Origin: CAZVRZ01 sp964629965
GTDB lineage: Bacteria > Chloroflexota > Anaerolineae > Anaerolineales > UBA4823
Reading direction: 5' to 3'
Assembly: GCA_964629965.1 (NCBI GenBank)
Contig: CAZVRZ010000140.1
Span: 1-13,464 of the forward strand
DNA length: 13,464 bases
The notes beneath the pieces are model-generated. The model saw only the letters and a list, made by a program, of their open reading frames with translations, was not told where the DNA came from and ran no database searches. Each line of letters begins with the position of its first letter. Within the stretch, counting starts at the first letter, position 1. Both the position numbers and the translations under genes were made by a program. Shown in pieces: positions 5,824-13,076 of the stretch.

Positions 5824-7374
5824 ATGGATATCCCTTTTGAAAACAAACGCATCTTGTTAGGAGTGACGGGATCGATCGCCTGTTATAAAGCCGCCGACCT
5901 GGCTTCAAAGCTGGCTCAGTCGGGTGCCCAGGTAGATGTGATCTTGACGCAGGCCGCCGAAAAGTTCATCACTGCGCTCACCTTCCAATCGATCACCGGC
6001 CGGCGGGCGTATACCGAGGCCGATCTGTGGGGAAACGAAGGGCATATTCAGCACATTGCCCTGGGACACAGCGCCGACCTGCTGGTGATCGCTCCGGCTT
6101 CGGCCAACACCATCGCCAAGCTGGCCAATGGTATTGCCGATAATCTATTAACCGTGGCGGCCCTGGCTGCGCAATGCCCGCTCATAATTGCCCCCACGAT
6201 GGATGCGGGTATGTACACACACCCCGCCACCCAGGCCAACCTGGCCATCCTGGCGCAGCGCGGCGCCATCATCATCGGCCCCGCCCAGGGACACCTGGCT
6301 TCTGGATTAACAGGCGTTGGGCGCATGGTCGAGCCGCTGGAAATCCTTGGGCAGGCCCGCCAGGTTTTATCTCGCCAGGGCCCCCTGGCAGGCCGCCACA
6401 TCCTGGTCACAGCCGGCGGGACTCAAGAGACGATCGACCCGGTGCGTGTTATCGCCAACCGCTCATCCGGCAAGCAGGGTTATGCCCTCGCCCAGGCTGC
6501 TTTAGATATGGGAGCGCGGGTTACCCTGGTGAGCGCAGCGACCAACCTGACAATCCCGTTTGGCGTCCGTCTGGTCGAGGCGCGCTCCGCTCAAGAGATG
6601 CTGGAGGCAGTCCTGGCACACTTGCCCCAAACCGATGCGTTATTGATGGCTGCCGCGGTGGCTGATTTTCGCCCTGCTGCGACCGCGGCGCACAAGATCA
6701 AAAAGTCGCAAGGCATTCCTGATCTGCAATTGGAGAACACGCCCGATATCCTGACCCAGGTTGCCCGGATCAAATCCGAAACAAGATACCCGGAAGTCTT
6801 GGTGGGGTTTGCCGCCGAAAGCCAGGCGCTGATCGAGAACGCTTGCAGCAAGCTGGAGCAAAAAAAGCTGGATTTGATCGCCGCCAACGATATCTCCGCA
6901 GCAGACGCCGGTTTTGGCGTCGATACAAACCGAGTCACGCTATTAGATTGCGCAGGAAACATCGAAACGTTACCGCTGCTTTCCAAGGCAGAAGTTTCCG
7001 AGCGCATCTTACAGCAAGTCAACCGGTTGCTGCAAAGCAAACCGATTGTTCATATCTGCACACGCGCTGCCTGGGAAGATGCCCAAAAACAAGGCAGCTA
7101 CCAGGGCGATAATTACGAAAAAGATGGATTCATCCATCTATCCCGCCCTCGCCAGGTTCTGCAGGTCGCCAATGCCTATTACCCAGGAGCAGCTAACCTG
7201 GTTCTGCTGTGGGTTGTGCCGGGCCAACTGCAGGCGCAGCTTCGTTGGGAAAGCGTTGGCAGCGACACCTATCCTCACCTTTACGGCCCCCTCAACCTGG
7301 ATGCCGTCACAGCCGTCACCGATTTGCAACCAGATGCAGAAGGCGTTTTTCGCGTGCTGCCCTCACCCACATGA
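5824..7374 (+). CDS. coaBC: CoaBC (phosphopantothenoylcysteine synthetase/decarboxylase) fused to a DUF952 domain
   Basis: A bifunctional CoA-pathway enzyme. CoaB joins cysteine to 4'-phosphopantothenate using CTP, and CoaC decarboxylates the product with FMN. CoaC covers 1-185: GVTGSIACYKA (13-23), H74 in EGHIQ, and PASANTIAKLANGIADNL for FMN. CoaB covers 188-400: ILVTAGGTQE (193-202), IDPVRVIANRSSGKQGY (204-220), AAAVADFRP, KIKK (291-294), VGFAAES, and DLIAANDI. Two CoaC motifs differ from E. coli: PxMNxxM reads PTMDAGM (Asp127 for Asn), and ACGxxGxGRM reads ASGLTGVGRM (Ser160 for the flap cysteine). The usual protein ends near 400. Here residues 407-510 add a DUF952 domain, with IVHICTRAAWEDA, DGFIHLSRP (434-442) and YPHLYGPLNLDAV (483-495). 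The frame is unbroken across the junction. The CoaBC call is certain and the DUF952 call is good; the role of the fusion is unknown. Confidence 0.95.
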   Translation: MDIPFENKRILLGVTGSIACYKAADLASKLAQSGAQVDVILTQAAEKFITALTFQSITGRRAYTEADLWGNEGHIQHIALGHSADLLVIAPASANTIAKLANGIADNLLTVAALAAQCPLIIAPTMDAGMYTHPATQANLAILAQRGAIIIGPAQGHLASGLTGVGRMVEPLEILGQARQVLSRQGPLAGRHILVTAGGTQETIDPVRVIANRSSGKQGYALAQAALDMGARVTLVSAATNLTIPFGVRLVEARSAQEMLEAVLAHLPQTDALLMAAAVADFRPAATAAHKIKKSQGIPDLQLENTPDILTQVARIKSETRYPEVLVGFAAESQALIENACSKLEQKKLDLIAANDISAADAGFGVDTNRVTLLDCAGNIETLPLLSKAEVSERILQQVNRLLQSKPIVHICTRAAWEDAQKQGSYQGDNYEKDGFIHLSRPRQVLQVANAYYPGAANLVLLWVVPGQLQAQLRWESVGSDTYPHLYGPLNLDAVTAVTDLQPDAEGVFRVLPSPT

Positions 7375-7446
7375 AAACATGGATCATTCCAGACCACTGG
7401 CAAAGCCAGGAACATAGTTAACCCTATGCTAGAAAGGACAAAAACC

Positions 7447-7845
7447 ATGAAACCACAGTCCTTAACCCGCTCACTCATCCTAACCAGCCTGGTGCTGCTG
7501 CTTGCAGCCTCCTTATCGCTGCTGGTGGTTCCGGCCCAATCCGTGCGCGCAGATGGCGGCGGTTGGCCGACTCTGACGCCCACCGTCACATTGACGCCTA
7601 TCATGTGGGATGTCGTCACCCCGGTGCCCACCTTTGAGGTGGTTATCTTTCCAACAATGCCACCCGAAAAGATCGATATCACCGGAGATGATTTTCTACC
7701 AGACAACCCCCTCCTCCAGCCGTCTCCGACACCGGCAGAGCCAAAATCGGGTGGCATGAGCCCAACGATGTATATGCTTGCGCTGGGAGGGGTGATCTTG
7801 GGCGGGATCCTCTTGCTGCTCTTTATTCGCCGCAGTAGATCCTAA
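7447..7845 (+). CDS. Small Thr/Pro-rich exported protein with C-terminal membrane anchor
   Basis: I do not recognise a family. The 132-residue product has a long signal sequence (1-36, cut near VRA-DGGG). A low-complexity Thr/Pro/Val-rich middle follows (about 41-100, with repeats of the TPT/VTP kind). Near the end is a single transmembrane helix (about 107-127), then the basic tail IRRSRS. Most of it should lie outside the membrane. The layout (signal peptide, mature end beginning ADG, Thr/Pro linker, terminal anchor) echoes the vWA protein at 343-2763, though the two are not adjacent. An ATG at 7426 is in frame, but the one at 7447 is preferred because AGAAAGGA lies 8 nt upstream. The stop (TAA, 7843-7845) overlaps the stop of the opposing lutB-C gene. 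Confidence 0.7.
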   Translation: MKPQSLTRSLILTSLVLLLAASLSLLVVPAQSVRADGGGWPTLTPTVTLTPIMWDVVTPVPTFEVVIFPTMPPEKIDITGDDFLPDNPLLQPSPTPAEPKSGGMSPTMYMLALGGVILGGILLLLFIRRSRS

Positions 7846-9872
7846 GGCTCGAAGCAAAAAACGTAAATTTCCTTCGGCCCGTGTACGCCAACCGTTAACG
7901 TCATTTCAATATCGCCGGTGCGCGAAGGTCCGCTGACCAGGACGGTCGATGACGGTCCCTGGATCTCGGGATGGCGCAGTAACGGCCCCAGGGTTGCATA
8001 AATGGCGCCAACCGGCAAGAGCGCAATGTGAACCTCGGGCAATAACGAAGCCGAGAGCATCCGTCCCGCTCCGGCAGGCAGCACAACCGTGGCCGTTTCA
8101 GAGATCCCAGCCAGGGCGCCAGTAATCCCCACCCGCACCTTCGCATCCGGTTGATACAAGAATTGGATGTTTTGCGCCTGCAGTTCATCTGCCAGGCCTG
8201 CCGGCAGTTGAGCAGGCTCCCATGCCAACACCTGCCTGGCATCATACGCCTGGAGCAGCTCCAAGACTTTTCCTGCCAGGTCTGACTGGCGGCAGCGGAT
8301 GAAATGCCCACCCAATTCCTCCAGCCCTTTTTGAAAATCTACCGCCAATTCAATCTCCTCTTGGGCCTGTTGAGGCGCAGGCTCTGGCTGGAGCAGATCC
8401 TTCCCAGCCTGAACACCGCCGCGGGGCAGGTTTTCGCCGGCCGCTACCGGTTGGTGCGACTTGAAACGCTCGCGAAACGAGCGCACGACCGGGCGAGGAA
8501 AATCCTTCGACAGACCCCAACCTGTAAAAGCCGGCATGCGAATCCAATTCGAGAAAGGAGCCGCCAGGCGGCTGAAAATTCCGGCCATCTTTTGAGCCAG
8601 GTGGAAACGCCAGGGCGCGGTCGCAATCCAGTTGAATCCGCGCAAGCCGATGCGTAGATAACCGGGTACCTGAAGAGGCGCAGATCGTTCATAGAGGCGC
8701 ACTCCGCCGGCCCGTACCCGCAAGAGCAGCCCCGGCAGATCGATATCCACGGGGCAGGCCTCTTTGCAGGCTCCGCACAAGCTGGAAGCGCGCGCCAGGT
8801 GTCCATACTCTGCCTGTCCAAACAACCCCGCCGAAACGATGCTGCCAATGGGTCCCGGATAGGCAGAGATCTCACCCTGCCGGTTAACATAGGCATGCCC
8901 GCCAATCTCACGAAAAACCGGGCAGGTATTCAGGCAGGCGCCACAGCGGATACAAAACAAGGCCTCCGCCAACGGAGATTGGCTCAGCAAGCGCCGCCCA
9001 TTATCTACCAGAACAAGGTGGCGTTCCAGGGGACCATCCGGCTCATCGGGGCGGCGTGGATTTTTCAACAAGCTTACATACGAAGTCAACTGCTGTCCGG
9101 TCGAAGAGCGAGGCAAGAGCGACAACATCAACGCCAGGTCGTCCAGGGTTGGCACCATCCGCTCGATACCCATTAAGGCAATGTGCGTTTTCGGAACCGT
9201 GGTCACCATCCGCCCATTGCCCTCGTTCGTGCACACGCAGAGCGTTCCTGTCTCCACCACACCAAAGTTCACGCCAGAAAGGCCGATATCTGCCCGCAAG
9301 AAGATATCGCGCAAGGTCAGCCGGGCGGCTTCCGTCATCACCGAGACGTCATCCGTGAGCGGGATGCCGAGCTTCTCGTGAAAAGTCTCGCCCACCTGGG
9401 CGCGGCGCAGGTGAACCGCCGGGGTAATGATGTGAGATGGTTTTTCGCCGCGCAGCTGCACAATGTATTCGCCCAGGTCGGTCTCCACAACTTGCAAACC
9501 TGCCTCTTCCAAGGCATGGTTCAAATCGATCTCTTCACTGACCATGGTTTTCGATTTGGCCAACAACCTGGCATCTCTCTGGCGCGCCAGCTCAAGGATG
9601 ATCTTCACTGCCTCCCTGGCGTCTGCGGCGCGATGCACGACGATGCCATTAGCTTGCACCTTCTGAATGAACTGCTCCAGGTATTGATCCAGGTGAGCCA
9701 CCACGTCGGCGCGCACTGCATGCGCCCGCTGCCGGCGCTGCTGGTGATCGGGTATGCGAGCAAACGCCTCAGTTCGCACCTTGATGCGCTTGGCCGCATT
9801 GGCATCCAGGGCCGATTGCAAATTTTCGTCTTGCAGAGATATTTCGATCCGTTCCAGAAACTTTTGCACCAT
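7842..9872 (-). CDS. lutB: LutB-LutC fusion: iron-sulfur lactate utilization protein with two LUD domains
   Basis: Part of the LutABC L-lactate oxidation complex (lactate to pyruvate, cytosolic side, iron-sulfur electron transfer). The 676 residues contain a LutB unit: a LUD domain (about 50-290, with VNFGVVETGTLCVCTNEGNGR at 201-221), then two iron-sulfur sites. These are C307xxC310xxC313xxxC317P and C366xxC369xxxC373P; the second has only three cysteines, as is common in LutB. A Pro/Gln/Ala-rich linker (about 472-510) leads to a LutC-like unit (about 510-676) with VGITGALAGISETATVVL, PVGAIYATLGPLL, SGPSRTGDIEMTL and VGVHGPKEIYVF. In Bacillus these are separate genes. The ATG at 9872 follows GAGG by 5 nt. 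LutA lies 14 nt upstream, so the two are co-transcribed. Confidence 0.93.
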   Translation of the reverse strand: MVQKFLERIEISLQDENLQSALDANAAKRIKVRTEAFARIPDHQQRRQRAHAVRADVVAHLDQYLEQFIQKVQANGIVVHRAADAREAVKIILELARQRDARLLAKSKTMVSEEIDLNHALEEAGLQVVETDLGEYIVQLRGEKPSHIITPAVHLRRAQVGETFHEKLGIPLTDDVSVMTEAARLTLRDIFLRADIGLSGVNFGVVETGTLCVCTNEGNGRMVTTVPKTHIALMGIERMVPTLDDLALMLSLLPRSSTGQQLTSYVSLLKNPRRPDEPDGPLERHLVLVDNGRRLLSQSPLAEALFCIRCGACLNTCPVFREIGGHAYVNRQGEISAYPGPIGSIVSAGLFGQAEYGHLARASSLCGACKEACPVDIDLPGLLLRVRAGGVRLYERSAPLQVPGYLRIGLRGFNWIATAPWRFHLAQKMAGIFSRLAAPFSNWIRMPAFTGWGLSKDFPRPVVRSFRERFKSHQPVAAGENLPRGGVQAGKDLLQPEPAPQQAQEEIELAVDFQKGLEELGGHFIRCRQSDLAGKVLELLQAYDARQVLAWEPAQLPAGLADELQAQNIQFLYQPDAKVRVGITGALAGISETATVVLPAGAGRMLSASLLPEVHIALLPVGAIYATLGPLLRHPEIQGPSSTVLVSGPSRTGDIEMTLTVGVHGPKEIYVFCFEP

Positions 9873-9886
9873 ATGCGCCTCAAATC

Positions 9887-10642
9887 TTAATGGCTGTCCA
9901 GGATTTCAGCAATGTGCACGACACGGTATGGTTTTCCTCGTCGATGCATACCACCGTTGATATTGGTAATACAGCCAGCATCGCAAGCTACCGCAACCGG
10001 AGCGCCGCTGGCCTCGATATTATTGATCTTACGCTCCAACATTTCTGTCGATATCCGCGGGTGCTCCACAGAGAACACGCCGCCAAATCCGCAGCATTCT
10101 TCCGTGTGAGCCAGTTCGCGAAACTCCAACGGCTTGCCCTTGAACTCAGGCCGGGCATCTTCCACGCAAGATAACAATTGGCGAGGCTGGCGATCGATGG
10201 CCATCTCGCGCAGTAAATGACAGGATGAATGATAAGTAACCGGGCCGGGGAAACGAGAACCGAGATGTGTGACTCCCAACACATCCACCAGGTATTCGGT
10301 AAACTCATACGTGCGCTCTGCCAGGGCCCTGGCGCGCGGCAGCCATTCGGCATCCTGAGCAAACAACTCCAGATAACTATAACGGATCATGGCTGCACAG
10401 GAGCCCGAAGGGATCACCACCGGTCCCGGGGCAGCCTCGAACACTCGTATGGTATGCATGGCCATATCGCGCGCCTGCAGGCGCAGGCCTGCATTGAAAG
10501 CAGGCTGCCCACAGCAAGTTTGCCCGGCAGGGAATTCTACCCTGGCGCCGGCGCGCTCCAAAACCCGCACCACCGCTTCGCCGATCTCGGGATACAGCGT
10601 ATCCAGGATACAGGTGACGAAAAGCTGAACCGATTGCATCAT
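9887..10642 (-). CDS. lutA: LutA, cysteine-rich (CCG domain) lactate utilization protein
   Basis: LutA/YkgE-type subunit of the lactate oxidation complex, related to the cysteine-rich domains of heterodisulfide reductase subunit B and GlpC. The 251 residues hold two CCG repeats. The first has C11, C43-C44 in QTCCGQPAFNAG, and C82 in PSGSCAAMIR. The second has C141 in YHSSCHL, C183-C184 in EECCGFGGVFSVEHP, and C220/C224 in ACDAGCITNINGG. Both cysteine sets look complete, so cofactor binding is expected. The frame opens at 10654 (MEKTMMQSV), but I prefer the ATG at 10642 (or 10639): GGAG lies 6-9 nt before these, and homologues begin close to the SLFVTC-type segment. It is the first gene of the operon; lutB-C follows after 14 nt. 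No lldP-type permease is in the window. Confidence 0.93.
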   Translation of the reverse strand: MMQSVQLFVTCILDTLYPEIGEAVVRVLERAGARVEFPAGQTCCGQPAFNAGLRLQARDMAMHTIRVFEAAPGPVVIPSGSCAAMIRYSYLELFAQDAEWLPRARALAERTYEFTEYLVDVLGVTHLGSRFPGPVTYHSSCHLLREMAIDRQPRQLLSCVEDARPEFKGKPLEFRELAHTEECCGFGGVFSVEHPRISTEMLERKINNIEASGAPVAVACDAGCITNINGGMHRRGKPYRVVHIAEILDSH

Positions 10643-10712
10643 TGTTTTCTCCATTCAATCAAAACCTGGGGGATAAGCCCTGGAAAAATTTTTACACTCA
10701 AACCTTGTCGAG

Positions 10713-10764
10713 GTGATTGGCCGATCGTACGCATCCATTTCTCAAATCACTTCCGACCAATCAC
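10713..10764. promoter_or_regulatory. Inverted repeat in the lutA-glgP divergent region, possible operator
   Basis: GTGATTGG at 10713-10720 is matched by its reverse complement CCAATCAC at 10757-10764. Centres are 44 bp apart, about four helical turns, and the match extends to GTGATTGGYCG. A third half-site AATCAC lies at 10745-10750. The left arm sits inside a near-palindrome GATTGGCCGATC (10715-10726, 10 of 12 positions symmetric). Such TTGGYC half-sites resemble those of GntR/FadR-type regulators that control lactate genes, but no regulator gene is in view. This 223-bp gap (10643-10865) otherwise holds the glgP promoter and no clear lutA promoter. Confidence 0.45.
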
Positions 10765-10819
10765 AATTGTACTCACAGGTCATGAAATGGACAAGCACAG
10801 CGTTTCCCTACCCAGGTTA

Positions 10820-10828
10820 TGGTAAGAT
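10820..10828 (+). promoter_or_regulatory. Extended -10 promoter of glgP
   Basis: TGG-TAAGAT (TAAGAT at 10823-10828) resembles an extended -10 element and shares the TGG-TA..AT form seen before alr and prfA. It would start transcription near 10835, giving a leader of about 31 nt that contains the ribosome site AAGAGGAG (10846-10853). No clear -35 box is seen. It also shows that the upstream in-frame codons from 10713 are unlikely to be translated. Confidence 0.45.
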
Positions 10829-10865
10829 TAAGCCCTGTAAACGACAAGAGGAGATAATCTTACGA

Positions 10866-13019
10866 ATGGAATTAATCCGTACTGAAATACCCATAAAATT
10901 CAATTTACCCCGGCGCATCGCCGGCCTTGGAAAAATGGCTTACAACTTGTGGTGGACCTGGAATCCAGATGCGCAGCACCTTTTCTCCCGCACCGATTCA
11001 AACCTTTGGGAACGAGTGTATCATAACCCAGTGCGCTTCCTAAAGCAGGTGCCCCGCGCCCGGCTGGAAGAACTGGTCAAAGATCGCTATTACCTGGATT
11101 TTTATGACCGCCGGGTTAAAGCGCTCGAAGATTATATGCTAGTGCGCCGCTCGTGGTTCAGCCGCACCTACCCCACCTTCAAAAACAAGCCTATCGCTTA
11201 CTTCTCATCAGAATTTGGCTTGCACGAAACGCTGCCAATCTATGCCGGCGGCTTGGGCGTGCTGTCAGGCGACCACTTGAAAGGAGCCAGCGACCTGGGG
11301 TTGCCGCTGGTCGCGGTGGGCTTCCTTTATACACAGGGCTATTTTTCCCAACACATCTCAGAAGATGGCTGGCAAGAGGCCCGCAATGTGCGCCTGCAAT
11401 TCGAGGATCTACCCATCCTGCATGTGCTTGATGGCGAAGGCAAGCCGCTCACTATCTGCGTAGAGCTGCCCGGCAGGGATGTTACCGCCCGCATCTGGCA
11501 AGTTCAGGTTGGGCGGGTACCGCTGTACCTGCTGGATACCGATATTGAGCCCAACTCTCCCCAAGACCGGGAGCTGACGGCCCGGTTGTACAGCAGCGAC
11601 CTGGACCTGCGCATCTCGCAAGAAATTATTCTCGGGGTTGGCGGCGTACGGGCGCTGCGCGTGCTGGGTTACAACCCGGCAGTCTGGCATATGAACGAGG
11701 GTCATTCTGCTTTCATGAGCCTCGAACGCGCCCGCGAGCTGGTAGCAGCCGGTCATCCGTTTGAAGAAACGGTTCAGAAGATCAGCAAATCGACCACCTT
11801 TACCACCCACACCCCCGTCCCAGCGGGCAATGATGAATTCCCGCTGTGGTTGATCGATAAATATTTTACCAGCCTGTGGCCGCAGCTGGGCATAGACCGG
11901 GATACTTTCATCAACATCGCTCGCATCCAGCAGAACTGGGGAGGTGAGGCCTTCAGCATGCCGGTTCTGGCGCTGCGGATGGCTGAGCATCGCAATGCCG
12001 TGTCCGAATTGCACGGACAGGTGTCGCGCCGCATGTGGAAACAGCAATGGCCCGCCCTGGAAGAAGAGCAGATACCGATCTCGCACATCACCAATGGGGT
12101 TCACACCCCCACCTGGCTGGCGCGCCGTCTGCGCGTTTTGTACGACCGCTATTTTGGCATGGACTGGCTCGAACACATGGATGATCCCAGCACCTGGGAG
12201 CGCATCGAGGACATCCCGGATGAAGAACTTTGGGGCGTCAGGCGACACCTGAAGCGCAAATTAGTGGCTTACATGCGCGAGCGTGCCCGCAATCAATGGC
12301 TGGTCACCGGCATCCACCCGGTTCAAGTGATCGCTTCCGGTGTTTTGCTCGATCCGTACGCATTAACCATCGGGTTTGCCCGGCGCTTTGCCACCTATAA
12401 AAGAGCCGGCTTGATTCTGCGTGACCTGGACCGGTTGTTGAACATTATCAACCGGCCTAACATGCCAGTGCAAATCATCTTTGCCGGGAAGGCCCATCCG
12501 GCGGATGAACCCGGTAAATTAGTGATCCAAAGCGTGTACCGGGCCATCAAAAAAGCCGAAACCGGCGGCCGGCTGGTTTTCCTGGAAGACTATGACATGA
12601 ACCTGGCTCGCTACCTGGTGCAAGGCGTGGATATCTGGATGAACACCCCTCGCCGTCCTAACGAGGCTTCGGGCACTTCCGGACAGAAGGCTGCCATGAA
12701 TGGCGTGTTAAATTTCTCCGTGCTGGATGGCTGGTGGCGTGAAGGATACAATGGGCACAACGGCTGGGTGATCGGCGACGAACGCGAGTATAGCAACCCT
12801 GACGAGCAGGATAATACGGACGCCGAAGGACTCTATCAAACCCTCGAGAATGAAATCATCCCGCTGTATTACCGCCAGCGCTCGGCAGACGGGCTGCCCA
12901 GTGAGTGGATCGAAAAAATGAAAGAATCTATGCGCACGCTTTCGCCGCGCTTTAACATCAACCGCATGGTCAAGGAATATACTCAACGCATGTACTTTCC
13001 AGAAAACTCAGAGAATTAG
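10866..13019 (+). CDS. glgP: Alpha-glucan (glycogen) phosphorylase, short DUF3417 type
   Basis: A cytosolic PLP enzyme that releases glucose 1-phosphate from glycogen or maltodextrin with inorganic phosphate. The 717-residue protein is of the short prokaryotic type, not the 800-plus-residue MalP/GlgP of enterics. Residues 13-100 are the DUF3417 N-terminal domain (LPRRIAGLGKMAYNLWWTWNPD). Substrate-site landmarks follow: AYFSSEFGLHETLPIYAGGLGVLSGDH (111-137), VWHMNEGHSAFM (273-284), THTPVPAGNDEF (314-325), HITNGVHTPTW (407-417), and GFARRFATYKRA (503-514). The PLP lysine is K608 in EASGTSGQKAAMNG. The frame extends back to 10713, but the ATG at 10866 begins the family's usual sequence and follows AAGAGGAG by about 12 nt, a rather long gap. 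cydA follows after 57 bp with no visible terminator. Confidence 0.96.
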   Translation: MELIRTEIPIKFNLPRRIAGLGKMAYNLWWTWNPDAQHLFSRTDSNLWERVYHNPVRFLKQVPRARLEELVKDRYYLDFYDRRVKALEDYMLVRRSWFSRTYPTFKNKPIAYFSSEFGLHETLPIYAGGLGVLSGDHLKGASDLGLPLVAVGFLYTQGYFSQHISEDGWQEARNVRLQFEDLPILHVLDGEGKPLTICVELPGRDVTARIWQVQVGRVPLYLLDTDIEPNSPQDRELTARLYSSDLDLRISQEIILGVGGVRALRVLGYNPAVWHMNEGHSAFMSLERARELVAAGHPFEETVQKISKSTTFTTHTPVPAGNDEFPLWLIDKYFTSLWPQLGIDRDTFINIARIQQNWGGEAFSMPVLALRMAEHRNAVSELHGQVSRRMWKQQWPALEEEQIPISHITNGVHTPTWLARRLRVLYDRYFGMDWLEHMDDPSTWERIEDIPDEELWGVRRHLKRKLVAYMRERARNQWLVTGIHPVQVIASGVLLDPYALTIGFARRFATYKRAGLILRDLDRLLNIINRPNMPVQIIFAGKAHPADEPGKLVIQSVYRAIKKAETGGRLVFLEDYDMNLARYLVQGVDIWMNTPRRPNEASGTSGQKAAMNGVLNFSVLDGWWREGYNGHNGWVIGDEREYSNPDEQDNTDAEGLYQTLENEIIPLYYRQRSADGLPSEWIEKMKESMRTLSPRFNINRMVKEYTQRMYFPENSEN

Positions 13020-13076
13020 CCAATCGCCCAGTTCGGTATGAGCTGATCATATTGCAAGAATAAAGGAGTTTTGCCT

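Noticed and set aside
7397..7411. Small hairpin CTGGC-AAA-GCCAG after coaBC as a terminator.
   Set aside because: Five base pairs with no following T run; too weak to call.
7371..7421. A 16-codon frame (MKTWIIPDHWQSQEHS) whose ATG overlaps the coaBC stop as ATGA.
   Set aside because: Too short to judge, no family resemblance and no ribosome site of its own; chance overlap is more likely than a coupled peptide.
9183..9890. A 235-codon plus-strand frame opposite lutB-C.
   Set aside because: It lies entirely antisense to a strongly conserved gene, has no recognisable motifs, and reflects codon bias of the opposite strand.
10713..10865. Upstream extension of glgP adding 51 codons.
   Set aside because: It covers the inverted repeat and the -10 box, has no family similarity, and a ribosome site precedes the ATG at 10866.
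11409..12248. A 279-codon minus-strand frame inside glgP.
   Set aside because: Shadow of a well-conserved gene; the composition is that of a reverse-complemented coding sequence and no domain is visible.
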